This document shows positions 1 through 8,813 of a DNA stretch of 64,000 bases, one piece after another. The notes beneath the pieces are model-generated. The model was given only the letters and a program-made list of their open reading frames with translations, was not told the DNA's origin and searched no databases. Position 1 is the stretch's first letter; the number at the start of each line of letters is the position of its first letter. This DNA is from an uncultured Nesterenkonia sp. GTDB taxonomy: Bacteria; Actinomycetota; Actinomycetes; Actinomycetales; Micrococcaceae. The translations under genes and the position numbers were made by a program. The stretch lies in NCBI GenBank assembly GCA_947494195.1, contig CANLUC010000001.1, positions 186,001-250,000 of the forward strand, in the 5' to 3' direction.

Positions 1-2446
1 ACCCGCGGTTGACATCATTGAGAACCAGTCGGATTCGGGGATCTCGGGCTGCGAGGTCCTCCAGCTGCTGACGGTATGCCGTGGGCCGGCCGTGTTCGTC
101 CTGCTCAGGGGAGCAATCGTCGATCATGATGATCTCGAGGTTTCGCCAGGTCTGACGCAGCAGGGAGTCTACGGCGACGTTGGTGGCCGCGCTAGGTTCG
201 TAGATCGGCATTATGACGGTGACCAATGGCGCGTCATCGCCCGTGGGCGCCGGTGGCAGATCGGTGGCGACGTTGTAGAAGCTGATGTGGTCGTCCCGGA
301 TTGAGATCGGGGCGACCCCGTCCTCCTCCAGAAGCTCATTGAAGCCAGCCAGCCAGGCATCGGCGTAGCTGGAAATTCCTGTGACGTGCGGATTCACCGC
401 GTTGAGAGCTAAGAGGTTCTGGGAGTAGTCATGTTGCGTGTCACGGTCTTCGGCGGTGAGGACTCGCGCCGATTCCTCGAATTCGCCGCGCCAGCGGAGC
501 AGGTCACCATAGAAGGCGCGGTCCGCGCCCTTGATATCTCCCACTCCACGCCACTCCTCGATCATGGAGTAGAGCGTCAGCGCGTCGAGCTGGTCCGTCT
601 CGTCTCGGGGAGCAGCGAAGAGGAACTGGGCCATGGCCAACATGCCCGACTTCCAGTGCTCGTCAACGAGCATCTGCCCAGCCGCATCCTTGAAGAGACC
701 GGCGCGGTAGGACTCGAGGATCCCATGAAGCTGGCCGAACTCGTAGCGGCCCTTGGAGGCTGCGTAGGCAAGCACGTCTCGGGCGCCACCATTGCGGTTG
801 CGGATGGCATTGGTGGTGAACCACTTGAGTCGGCCTGGGTTGGTGCGAAGCTCATGGACCCAATACCAGATCGCGCCGTGAGCTGGTTCAAGCGTCGCAC
901 CGGCACTCTGCTTCTGCTCCGCTATCGCCGTCTCCAGCTGTTCGAGGGTGATATCGACCCGAGAATGCTTATAGGTTCCAAGGAATGATTCCACGAAGTT
1001 CTTACGTCCCGCCCTACGGGCGTTGCCCAGGAGCTCAAGGGCGTGAGCAGAGGAGGACGCCTGGAGGGCCTGAGCCAGCAAGAAATGGTTAGTGGCGTAG
1101 AAGGCGCGGTCTTCCCATAGGACCCGTTCGCCTCGGGCGTGGACCGCCAGGAGCTGCAGGTGGGCACTTCGCCGAACTAGAACCGACGATGGCAGCGCCA
1201 ACGCGTAGCCAGCCTCTCGAATCCCATGCTGCAGCTTTGCATGCTTGTTCTTCAGCGTGGCGGACGTGCGGTGCACCTCGGTCTGCCCGGCATCGGTGAT
1301 CTCGCGGAGGACCAGTTCCACGGGGAAATCAAGTCCCGCCGTGTGGAAGGCCCAGCCGGTGAAGACCCCACCATCGAGCACGGTCTCAGAGAGCAGGAAG
1401 TCACCTCTGGTGTCCTGCACGAGAGTCTCAGGGAGACCCGCCGGCCGGCGGCCTGTGGTGTCCCCCAACCGGACGTCATAGGTACTGACGACATCCGCGC
1501 CTGGCGTGAACAGCGGAACAGACTCGGAGAACCGTCCTTCAAGGGGGATCTCACCCGCGTACCGTTGGGTACCCGCAGCTTCCGGATCCCCCTCGGGAGG
1601 CTCTGTCACGGATGTCAGGATCACTTCCGCCTCACCCAAACGCAGGACAAGCCTCCGGTGCTGGATCTCACCCGTCAAGGTGATGGACGCGTAGCACTCT
1701 GTCAGCGCGAGGCGGTCAACGCGGATCTCTTCGCGAACCCGGGGGGACTTCAGCCAGGTCGAAGATGTGTCGGGAGCGTCTTGCTGGAGCCGCTGGGCCT
1801 CTCGAGCCGCGGCGTCGCTATGTTCTGCCCCAAGTTCGAGCGTGAAGTCCAGAACCGGCACGAACGCGTGGGGCTCATTTCCAACGAAGACCTGCACGCG
1901 GTGCATCTGGTTGTCGAAGAAGGTGGAAGGAATCTGGGTGGCGTGCATAAACCCAAACGGCGCATCAAATTTCAGGGAGCCACGCTTCCACGGGAGCTCT
2001 CGCCTATCAGTCCGTCCCTCATCGATGACCGTGCCATCCACAGTGACGCGTGCATAGGCCGGCTGCTTCTCGGCGCTGGCCCACCCAGCGACCTTCCCCT
2101 CTGCAGTGACTTTGTAGTCGGCGCTCAGGTCGTCTGCGCCGACCACCCGGGAGTCGTTCGTGTCCATCCGCTTCTCAGTGAGCACCTGCCCTGAGCCACG
2201 GTGGACGAGGGCGACATCGTGTCCTTCACCGGTCCAGAACTGAGGCGGGAGCGTGCCAAGGAAACCCACGTTCCGGGTGCTGAATTCTTCAGCCGAGAGC
2301 TCATCGCGGAAGATGTTGCAGGTCAGCGCAGAGACCACCTCTCCGTTGACCACAAGGTCCAGAACCGCATTGCCCTGATCCGTCTCGGGGTCATAGACCC
2401 AGCCGCTGATTCGATGGGCCTGGTAATTGACAATCTTGAACTTCAT
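1..2446 (-). CDS. Large glycosyltransferase family 2 protein, C-terminus cut by window edge
   Basis: An open frame of 815 codons starts at ATG 2446 (MKFKIVNYQAHRISGW) and has no stop before the window edge. The last ~85 visible residues are the start of a GT-A fold GT2 catalytic domain: VTVIMPIYEPSAATNVAVDS followed by LEIIMIDDCSPEQDE, the nucleotide-sugar binding core. The ~720 residues before it match no family I can name; they look like beta-rich segments followed by helical ones. GT2 enzymes transfer an activated sugar to a growing glycan at the cytoplasmic face of the membrane. It follows the fused NeuB gene by 77 bases in the same direction, so it probably acts in the same surface-polysaccharide pathway. 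The GT2 call is firm; acceptor and donor are unknown. Confidence 0.82.
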   Translation of the reverse strand, partial: MKFKIVNYQAHRISGWVYDPETDQGNAVLDLVVNGEVVSALTCNIFRDELSAEEFSTRNVGFLGTLPPQFWTGEGHDVALVHRGSGQVLTEKRMDTNDSRVVGADDLSADYKVTAEGKVAGWASAEKQPAYARVTVDGTVIDEGRTDRRELPWKRGSLKFDAPFGFMHATQIPSTFFDNQMHRVQVFVGNEPHAFVPVLDFTLELGAEHSDAAAREAQRLQQDAPDTSSTWLKSPRVREEIRVDRLALTECYASITLTGEIQHRRLVLRLGEAEVILTSVTEPPEGDPEAAGTQRYAGEIPLEGRFSESVPLFTPGADVVSTYDVRLGDTTGRRPAGLPETLVQDTRGDFLLSETVLDGGVFTGWAFHTAGLDFPVELVLREITDAGQTEVHRTSATLKNKHAKLQHGIREAGYALALPSSVLVRRSAHLQLLAVHARGERVLWEDRAFYATNHFLLAQALQASSSAHALELLGNARRAGRKNFVESFLGTYKHSRVDITLEQLETAIAEQKQSAGATLEPAHGAIWYWVHELRTNPGRLKWFTTNAIRNRNGGARDVLAYAASKGRYEFGQLHGILESYRAGLFKDAAGQMLVDEHWKSGMLAMAQFLFAAPRDETDQLDALTLYSMIEEWRGVGDIKGADRAFYGDLLRWRGEFEESARVLTAEDRDTQHDYSQNLLALNAVNPHVTGISSYADAWLAGFNELLEEDGVAPISIRDDHISFYNVATDLPPAPTGDDAPLVTVIMPIYEPSAATNVAVDSLLRQTWRNLEIIMIDDCSPEQDEHGRPTAYRQQLEDLAARDPRIRLVLNDVNRG

Positions 2447-2523
2447 AAACCTGCGATCCCGTGAGCGTGGTGAGGATAAGACAACCGAGCGTCAGGCTAT
2501 CAAAGCCCTTTTTCGGTCCTGGG

Positions 2524-4095
2524 TCAGTGCGGTGAAGGCACCTGGTACTTGTGGTGCTCGCTGTCCGTGATTTGTTTCTGGGTGGAGCCCACAAGCACCT
2601 CGGCTTTGCGGATCGCGGCGACGTACTCGGTGAAATCATCGCTGTTGAGGTCCACAGCGACGGCATCGAAATGTGCCCATTCCGTGTTTCCGAGCTTCAC
2701 ATGTTTCTCCACCATGCGCGCACCAGCAGCCACCGCAAGCGCTGAGGCCATCCATCCGAAATCGTGACTCGAGTATCCGGGGATGATCTGCGGGTGTTCC
2801 TTGGCAAGTTCGGTGTAGTGCCGCACCACACCCACATTGGTGTGCTCATCGGGAGTGGGATAGGCGGAATTACAGTGCAGCAGATAGAGCTTGTCCTGCT
2901 TCTTGAAGGTCTCCAGGACCCATTCCTCGTAGCGGTGATCGGTCATCCCAGTGGAGAGAACAAGTGATCCGGTGTATCGCTCAGCGACGTGGCTCAGGTA
3001 CTGCTTGTGCTCGGAGATCGTGGAGGGCAGCTTGATCATCGGCACGTTGAGATCGAGCATGAACTCAAAGGAGGGCTGGTCGAGCACTGAGGCGAACCAG
3101 CCGATGCCGAGATCCGCACATAGATCGTCCAGGAAGCGGAATCCCTCGTGGTCGAGCTCCAACTGATTGCGGTACTCGCCGAAGGTGGAGCCGAAAGGGG
3201 ACCTGTAGGGCTGTGCCAGCTGCTCGCGGGTGTAGAAAGAGGCGACATCGCGTTTCTGCACCTTCACCCAGTCTGCTCCGGCTTCATGGGCAGCGCGGAC
3301 AAGCTTCTCGAGCCGGTCGAAATCCCCGAAGTGGTTGGTCGTGATCTCCGCGGTGACCTCCACCCCACGGGTCTCGGGCGCTGAGGCGCGCACAGTTGGC
3401 TGAGCCAGCGCAGCAACGGACGCGATGTGCTGCTCGTTGAGCTCTTTAGGTCCGAGGCTGGAGAAGTCCTTGGTGCCCACGTGGTGCACGCTCAGCTCGG
3501 AGTCCTCCAACGTGTAGAGGGCGTTCCGGAGAACATACTCCTGCATCGCGATGCCCGCGGCCCGCCGACTGTCCAGGTCCGGGGCGAACGTCGTCGTCGC
3601 GGACTTGGCGTGGCCGGAGGCGGGGGTGAAGTCGAAGCCCACCATGTACACGGTCTGGGTCCGTCCCTTGGACTCGGCGACGGTGCGGGCAACCTCCAGT
3701 GCGGTGAGGAAGATGGCTTCCTCGATGGCGATCTCTTCGCGGTTCTGGAACCGCAGCAGGACGAGGTCTTCCTCATCGTTGCTCAGCGGCTGGAAGGGCA
3801 GCTTTACTACTCTGCGTCCCGGGGCCACCAGGTCGGTGGAGGTGACGTAAGCCTGGGAGCGCATTCCTTCGGCCTGGACCGACTCGGCCACCCAGTCCTC
3901 GTAGAAGATGGAGATGTCCATCGGGTGGATGCGCTCGGCATCGTTGATGCCGATGGTGAGGTTGCCCTCGAAGACCCGGGAATGGACTTCCTCAGCCGAG
4001 GGGCCCTTGCCGAGGATGACGATCGTATCGGTGGTGTACCTCGACGCGATATCTGCGGCCAGGCTCGAGATATCGTCCGTCGTACGGTTCGTCAT
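2524..4095 (-). CDS. Fusion of glycosyltransferase-like Rossmann domain and NeuB-type nonulosonic acid synthase
   Basis: 523 residues. The C-terminal ~290 are a NeuB-family synthase (condenses PEP with a hexose or amino sugar to give a sialic-acid-like 9-carbon sugar). Visible family signatures: AEITTNHFGDFDRLEKLV, AGADWVKVQKRD, LLHCNSAYPTP, GYSSHDFGWMA and MVEKHVKLG. The N-terminal ~210 residues start with TIVILGKGPSAEEV and resemble DUF115 or sialyltransferase-like Rossmann folds; that part is only a guess. I chose ATG 4095 over GTG 4110 because a GTGAGG ribosome site lies 7 bases upstream. The first 104 bases overlap the phosphatase gene upstream. No separate SAF domain is visible at the C-terminus. 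Together with the phosphatase and GT2 genes this suggests synthesis and use of a nonulosonic acid (Kdn- or Neu-like) in the wall glycan. Confidence 0.85.
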   Translation of the reverse strand: MTNRTTDDISSLAADIASRYTTDTIVILGKGPSAEEVHSRVFEGNLTIGINDAERIHPMDISIFYEDWVAESVQAEGMRSQAYVTSTDLVAPGRRVVKLPFQPLSNDEEDLVLLRFQNREEIAIEEAIFLTALEVARTVAESKGRTQTVYMVGFDFTPASGHAKSATTTFAPDLDSRRAAGIAMQEYVLRNALYTLEDSELSVHHVGTKDFSSLGPKELNEQHIASVAALAQPTVRASAPETRGVEVTAEITTNHFGDFDRLEKLVRAAHEAGADWVKVQKRDVASFYTREQLAQPYRSPFGSTFGEYRNQLELDHEGFRFLDDLCADLGIGWFASVLDQPSFEFMLDLNVPMIKLPSTISEHKQYLSHVAERYTGSLVLSTGMTDHRYEEWVLETFKKQDKLYLLHCNSAYPTPDEHTNVGVVRHYTELAKEHPQIIPGYSSHDFGWMASALAVAAGARMVEKHVKLGNTEWAHFDAVAVDLNSDDFTEYVAAIRKAEVLVGSTQKQITDSEHHKYQVPSPH

Positions 4096-4726
4096 CGACA
4101 AAAACCTCACAGTTGTGTTCTCGGGCTAGGGACAGGCCAGCAAGCACATCCCAGGAGTACGCCCCCACCGGGTTCGTGAAAGAGGCCAGACGACCGGTGA
4201 CGACACCGAAGAAATTGTACACAGCGGCACCGTAGATCCGCGCTTGGGGAGCCTCGGCGATCCGATCTACCAGCGTCTGATTCATTTCCGACGAAAAGCC
4301 CGCAATGCGTGACTGAGCGTACTTCAGCGTGTCACCGGTGATGATGCGACGGCGCAGCTCCGGCAGGGTGATCATGCTGGCGGAGTGGACCCCGGTGTGG
4401 AAGATGCTGATGGCAGTGCCCCATTCGACCAGTGACGACGCAAAGTTCTCCGTGCCATCAATGGGATCCACTACTGCCACCCAACCCGTAGGTTCCGCTT
4501 CCCACCCGGCTGATTCTTCTTCACCGACAAACGTGAGATCGGGCAGCCTTGCCCGCAGGAGTGTCTCGAGCTCCTGCTGCACCAGCAGGTCAGCCGCGGT
4601 CACGGGAGTGTCATCCGCCTTGAGCTCCACGTCAGTGCGCAGGGCATCCAGCTTCGGCATCAGGGAATCCAGGAGGTCACTGGCCTCGATGAGGGCGGCG
4701 CGGGCCGTCTGGGTGTGCTGTTCCAT
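3992..4726 (-). CDS. Inositol monophosphatase-family sugar phosphatase
   Basis: 244 residues with the Mg-dependent IMPase fold: GEEESAGWE (first metal ligands), DPIDGTENF (the family DPIDGT signature) and the C-terminal signature GAYSWDVLAGLSLARE. Members hydrolyse phosphate monoesters of inositol, sugars or PAP. Start ATG 4726 (a GTG sits just before it at 4729) with AGGA upstream. Its 3' end overlaps the next gene by 104 bases, and the overlapping part still reads like family sequence (EPYDGRYLEPGRRYRV), so the overlap looks real. A phosphatase directly before a NeuB-type synthase would fit removal of the phosphate from a nonulosonic acid 9-phosphate. That role is inference; a CysQ-like nucleotidase is the alternative. 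Confidence 0.85.
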   Translation of the reverse strand: MEQHTQTARAALIEASDLLDSLMPKLDALRTDVELKADDTPVTAADLLVQQELETLLRARLPDLTFVGEEESAGWEAEPTGWVAVVDPIDGTENFASSLVEWGTAISIFHTGVHSASMITLPELRRRIITGDTLKYAQSRIAGFSSEMNQTLVDRIAEAPQARIYGAAVYNFFGVVTGRLASFTNPVGAYSWDVLAGLSLAREHNCEVFVDDEPYDGRYLEPGRRYRVEVHHRYDRHPRQGPLG

Positions 4727-4762
4727 CACTGCCCATCCTATGCGCGGGATATCCTGGCCGGT

Positions 4763-5824
4763 ATGTCATCTGAGGTGCACCAATCCGATTCCCCCGTTGC
4801 GCAGTTCATCAGCGAGGTCATCGAACCTCAGCGACATGAGATGCACCAGTGGAAGAACACCATGAAGCATCAGGGGATTCTGCTGGAGGACGCGCAAAAG
4901 CGTCGCCGCGTCACACCCACCAAGATGGGGCCGAGCTTCTTGTTCGTGCATCGCGGGCGGCGCATTGGCGGCGTCGACAGCCGCACCACCACGCTTGTGA
5001 GCGGTCAGGCTCGGGACGCCACACAGTCTGTGGAGCTCGGCCACGAGTATCTCCGTGCGTCTTCAGTCAGCACCTCCGCGGGCCGGTCTTTCCACGTGTC
5101 CCAGTTTGATGCTGCGGATAAGTATCGCGAGCAGTCCGGCACTCCCGTGACCGCGCGGCCTGCCTCGGAGCGAGCCAAACCGGTGACCTCGCTCGCCGTC
5201 TCCTCTAAAGAAGACCTACGGCGCGAGTGGAGCCGCTCGACGGAGGCGTTGGCACACCTGAAAAGTGTCAATCAGCTGATCCACATCGAGCACTACTCGC
5301 CGAACCTGGCACTGCGTGTCTACGTCGTGGCGGAAGAATCCGTGGCCGCTGTGGCGCGAGTACCGTTCTACATCGCCGGGGATGGGCATTCCACGGTGCG
5401 CCAGCTGTTGAAGAAGGAAAGGGAACGCCGGGAGTCCTCGGAGTATCTTCGATCCAGAGTCCTCGCCGTGGGCCACGAACACCTTGCCCAGATGGGCGTG
5501 AGCCTGGACCAGACGTTGAGCGAGGGCGAGATCCGCGTGCTGGGCACAGCCCCTGAAGCCGAAGCCGGTGGAGGATTCTCGGTGGACGTGTTTCCGGATC
5601 TCAGCGATGAAATCAAGAATCTGGCCATCGATGCCATGTGGGCCTTCCCGGGGCTGACCGGTACGGCGGTGGACATCCAGACCCCGTCACTGGACAGTGC
5701 GGAAGGCGCCACGGTCTCGAATGTGGTGCCCACGGCGGACATCGGCGAATTCCTGTACCCGGCGTACGGAGAACCACGGCGGTGCGGTGTCAGGATCATC
5801 GATCACATGATTCGGCGCTCATAA
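4763..5824 (+). CDS. ATP-grasp-like protein related to cyanophycin synthetase-type ligases
   Basis: 353 residues from ATG 4763. The middle and C-terminal parts resemble the ATP-grasp region of cyanophycin synthetase-like ligases: LALRVYVVAEESVAAVARV, IAGDGHSTVRQLLKKE (the usual V.GDGRST..EL motif) and a C-terminal block FPGLTGTAVDIQTPSL matching the GL...VD..T segment. Such enzymes join a carboxylate to an amine using ATP, through an acyl-phosphate. Substrate unknown. It is transcribed away from the nonulosonate genes, sharing a 36-base gap with the phosphatase gene, so a linked role is possible but unproven. The frame is also open upstream, but earlier starts lie inside the divergent gene. 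Confidence 0.6.
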   Translation: MSSEVHQSDSPVAQFISEVIEPQRHEMHQWKNTMKHQGILLEDAQKRRRVTPTKMGPSFLFVHRGRRIGGVDSRTTTLVSGQARDATQSVELGHEYLRASSVSTSAGRSFHVSQFDAADKYREQSGTPVTARPASERAKPVTSLAVSSKEDLRREWSRSTEALAHLKSVNQLIHIEHYSPNLALRVYVVAEESVAAVARVPFYIAGDGHSTVRQLLKKERERRESSEYLRSRVLAVGHEHLAQMGVSLDQTLSEGEIRVLGTAPEAEAGGGFSVDVFPDLSDEIKNLAIDAMWAFPGLTGTAVDIQTPSLDSAEGATVSNVVPTADIGEFLYPAYGEPRRCGVRIIDHMIRRS

Positions 5825-5930
5825 CACTTCAAGACTCCCCGAGTGGATCCGCTGGCGAGAAATCACTGCCGTATTCTCTGGGAAGAACTCCATCGATTCG
5901 CGGCGTCCCTAGCCGTGGAAGGGACTGATT

Positions 5931-7286
5931 TTGAGACTTTTCGGCACTGACGGCGTGCGTGGTGTGGCCAATGGGCTGCTCACCGCGGAACTCGCCCTCA
6001 CCCTCTCCCAGTCAGCAGCGACCGTCCTGGGCCACCAGCAGGTGACCCCCGGCACCAGACCCACCGCGGTCGTCGCCCGTGACCCCCGCATCTCTGGTGA
6101 GTTCATCGCCGCCGCGGTCTCCGCCGGCCTGGCCAGCGCCGGAGTCGACGTCTACGACGCCGGAGTGCTGCCCACCCCCGCCGGCGCCTTCTTAGTCGAT
6201 GACATCGACGCCGACTTCGGGGTGATGATCTCCGCCTCGCACAACCCCGCACCGGATAACGGGATCAAATTCCTCGCCCGCGGCGGTCACAAGCTCGACG
6301 ACGCCGCTGAAGACGCCATCGAGACCCAGCTGGGCCACGAGCCGCCCCGACCCACCGGGGCCGACGTCGGGAGGGTCCGCCGCTTCGCCGACGCCGAGGA
6401 CCGCTACCTGGTGCACCTGCTGCGCTCCCTGAACGGAGTCAGCCTCAAGGGGATGAAGATCGTGCTCGACTGCGCCCACGGGGCCGCCGCCGGGGTCTCC
6501 CCGGAAGCGTTCACCGACGCCGGGGCGGAAGTCATCGTCATCGGGGCAGACCCCGACGGGCTGAACATCAACGACGGTTACGGCTCCACCCACCTCGGCC
6601 CCCTGCAAGAAGCCGTCCTGGCGAACAAGGCAGACCTGGGCATCGCCCATGACGGGGACGCGGACCGGTGTCTCGCGGTGGATCACACCGGAGAGATCAT
6701 CGACGGCGACCAGATCATGGGGATCCTGGCCATCGCGCTCAAAGACGCCGGAACCCTGGTCGAGGACACCCTGGTGGTCACGGTGATGTCGAACCTGGGG
6801 TTGAAGCTTGGGATGGAGGCCGCCGGGGTGAACCTGGTCGAGACCGCCGTCGGAGACCGCTACGTGCTCGCCGCGATGCGCGCGGCCGGGTACAACCTGG
6901 GTGGGGAGCAGTCCGGGCATCTGATCTTCGCGGACTGGGCCACCACCGGTGATGGTCTGCTGACCGGTTTGCAGCTGGCGGCCCGGGTCGCGGCGACGGG
7001 CAAGTCGGCGCGGGTGTTGGCGGCGGAGGCGATGACGAAGCTTCCGCAGGTGCTGATCAACGTCAAGGGTGTGGACCGGACACGGGCGAAGACCCATGAG
7101 CCGCTGCAGGCCGCGGTGGCGAAGGCCGAGGCCCGTCTGGGGGAGACCGGCCGGGTGCTGCTGCGCCCGTCGGGGACCGAGCCGGTGGTCCGGGTGATGG
7201 TCGAGGCCGCGACCGCGGAGCTGGCGCAGTCGGAGTCCGAGGCGCTGGCCGAGATCGTCAAAACCGAACTCGCCCTCACGGAGTAG
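5931..7286 (+). CDS. glmM: Phosphoglucosamine mutase
   Basis: 451 residues, normal for GlmM. It converts glucosamine-6-phosphate to glucosamine-1-phosphate for UDP-GlcNAc and peptidoglycan. Signatures in order: [11 protein letters not shown] at the N-terminus, the phosphoserine loop [16 protein letters not shown], the Mg loop [13 protein letters not shown], the substrate loop [10 protein letters not shown] and the C-terminal phosphate-binding [14 protein letters not shown]. The start is TTG 5931 with GGAAGGGA about 9 bases upstream; the protein begins exactly where family members do. Codon use is extremely GC-rich, typical of a highly expressed host gene. It ends 19 bases from a convergent gene. 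Confidence 0.97.
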   Translation: MRLFGTDGVRGVANGLLTAELALTLSQSAATVLGHQQVTPGTRPTAVVARDPRISGEFIAAAVSAGLASAGVDVYDAGVLPTPAGAFLVDDIDADFGVMISASHNPAPDNGIKFLARGGHKLDDAAEDAIETQLGHEPPRPTGADVGRVRRFADAEDRYLVHLLRSLNGVSLKGMKIVLDCAHGAAAGVSPEAFTDAGAEVIVIGADPDGLNINDGYGSTHLGPLQEAVLANKADLGIAHDGDADRCLAVDHTGEIIDGDQIMGILAIALKDAGTLVEDTLVVTVMSNLGLKLGMEAAGVNLVETAVGDRYVLAAMRAAGYNLGGEQSGHLIFADWATTGDGLLTGLQLAARVAATGKSARVLAAEAMTKLPQVLINVKGVDRTRAKTHEPLQAAVAKAEARLGETGRVLLRPSGTEPVVRVMVEAATAELAQSESEALAEIVKTELALTE

Positions 7287-7305
7287 AGCCCCGCTCCCCC
7301 GCGGC

Positions 7306-8028
7306 TTAAACCAGCGCGGTCAGGATTGTTGCCGAGGCGATGGAATTGATCGTCACGTGCAGGACCAGCGGGCCCCAGAGGTTGCGGTGGAAGATGCGCA
7401 GCAGCGCGAGCCCCAGCCCGAGGGTGAAGAAGTAAGGCACCAGCACGAGCACCGCGTGCACCACGGAGAAGAGCGCGGTGGTGATGAGGATCGCCAGCAC
7501 CACTCCCCACTTCCCGCGGATGCCGCCGAAGAGCAGACCGCGGAAGAACATCTCTTCCCACAGCGGGGTCAGCACGGCAATGGCGATGAAGGCCAGGATC
7601 GCGAAGGCGGGGTGGATCCCCACGGCGAAGTCGCCCATGGATCCGCCGGCGTCGTCATTCGCTCCGCCGGTGAGCAGGGAGGTCACCAGCTGCACGGTCA
7701 GAGCAGCGAGAATCACCACGGGCACCTGCCACAGCAGGTGCAGCAGCCGCCAGGATGGCCGCACGAACCCCAGTACCCGCCAGGAGGAGTTCGAACGCCG
7801 GACCACGTGCCGCAGCGCCACCAGGACCAGCACGGCATGGACGATCACTGCCAGCACGATCGCCGGGACCGCGAGCTGATCGGGGTTCTCTGGGATGAAC
7901 AGCAGGGCGAGCATCCCACAGAACACCAGGGCTGTGATGCCGATGATCCACAGCGCCGCGCGCCCGGCCAGCTTCATGGTGGGAACCTGCTCCCTCACCG
8001 CTGGCGCGGCCTCGACTGGACTCGTCAC
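7306..8028 (-). CDS. CPBP-family intramembrane metalloprotease (Abi/CAAX type)
   Basis: 240 residues, with several membrane helices and the CPBP motifs PLWEEMFFRGLL (EExxxR glutamates and arginine) and ALFSVVHAVL (the motif 2 histidine), then a late helix before HRNLWGPLVLHVTINS carrying a further conserved His/Asn. These glutamyl proteases cut prenylated or membrane peptides; in bacteria they serve immunity to bacteriocins or protein maturation. I chose GTG 8028, which overlaps the racemase stop by 4 bases (GTGA) and is preceded by AAGGCGA; ATG 7977 is an alternative with a poorly spaced ribosome site. Substrate unknown. Confidence 0.82.
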   Translation of the reverse strand: MTSPVEAAPAVREQVPTMKLAGRAALWIIGITALVFCGMLALLFIPENPDQLAVPAIVLAVIVHAVLVLVALRHVVRRSNSSWRVLGFVRPSWRLLHLLWQVPVVILAALTVQLVTSLLTGGANDDAGGSMGDFAVGIHPAFAILAFIAIAVLTPLWEEMFFRGLLFGGIRGKWGVVLAILITTALFSVVHAVLVLVPYFFTLGLGLALLRIFHRNLWGPLVLHVTINSIASATILTALV

Positions 8029-8753
8029 AAGCTGTTCGCCTTGGTCACCACACGGTTGGCCAGCAGCACCGCAGGATCCACCAGCGGACGCGGAGACTCC
8101 TCGGTGGTCATGGCCAGCGGGATCTCGGTGCACGCCGCCACGATCACGTCGGCGCCCTGTTCCACCAGGGACTGCGCCACCCGCACCAGCGAGGCGCGCA
8201 GCTCGGGTCCCAGGTTCCCTGCCTTCACCGCGTAGATGGCCTCCATCACGGTGTGCTGGTCCGCCGGATCCGGGACGACCGGCTCCACCCCGTACTCGGA
8301 GAGGCTGCCCTGATAGAGCCCGGCGGTCAGCGTGGCGTCTGTGGCCAGCAGGCCGGCGGACTTCACGTAGGGAAGTGCGCTGAGGTGCTCTGCGGTGACC
8401 TCGATCATCGAGACGTACTCGAGGTCCACCTGCTCGCGCACGCGCGGCAGAAAGGCGTGCGAGCCGTTGCAGGCCGCCACGTAGAACGCCGCGCCGGCGT
8501 CTTTGAGCTGCTGGGCACCCTCCACCAGCTTCGGGGTGGGGTCCTCCCCGTGGCCGACGATCGCCTGTGAGCGGTCTGGCACGGTCGGATCGGCCCAGAT
8601 CATCACCCTTAGGTGCTGCTGATCGGTGGCGGCCGGGGTGGCCGCGATCAGCTTGGAATAGAAGTCCACGGTGGCGGCTGGACCCATACCGCCCAGGATC
8701 CCCACAAGGGGACCCTGGGCGGAGGGGTCTGCGGCAGTGTTATCACTGGTCAT
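8025..8753 (-). CDS. Aspartate/glutamate racemase family protein
   Basis: 242 residues. It carries the PLP-independent racemase fold: VGILGGMGPAATVDFYSKL at the N-terminus, first catalytic-cysteine region FYVAACNGSHAFLP and second cysteine region VIVAACTEIPLAM. These enzymes use two cysteines to invert the alpha carbon of Asp, Glu or related compounds; YgeA-like broad racemases look like this. ATG 8753 is preceded by TACACT 8 bases upstream, which would give an almost leaderless mRNA. It overlaps the CPBP protease gene by 4 bases, so the two are co-translated. The exact amino acid substrate cannot be told from the sequence. Confidence 0.85.
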   Translation of the reverse strand: MTSDNTAADPSAQGPLVGILGGMGPAATVDFYSKLIAATPAATDQQHLRVMIWADPTVPDRSQAIVGHGEDPTPKLVEGAQQLKDAGAAFYVAACNGSHAFLPRVREQVDLEYVSMIEVTAEHLSALPYVKSAGLLATDATLTAGLYQGSLSEYGVEPVVPDPADQHTVMEAIYAVKAGNLGPELRASLVRVAQSLVEQGADVIVAACTEIPLAMTTEESPRPLVDPAVLLANRVVTKANSL

Positions 8754-8761
8754 CAGCGTTG

Positions 8762-8767
8762 AGTGTA
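8762..8767 (-). promoter_or_regulatory. Putative -10 box of leaderless racemase mRNA
   Basis: TACACT ends 8 bases before ATG 8753. No ribosome site is present in between. Confidence 0.4.
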
Positions 8768-8813
8768 CTCGCGGCACCGAGGGTGAGCTGGCGCCGTCGT
8801 CGTACTGTGGGCC

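Noticed and set aside
1226-2194. Plus-strand open frame of 322 codons
   Set aside because: Antisense to the GT2-type gene, which has a continuous frame with motifs over the whole interval.
4096-4110. GTG 4110 as start of the NeuB fusion
   Set aside because: ATG 4095 has the only well-spaced ribosome site (GTGAGG), which includes this GTG.
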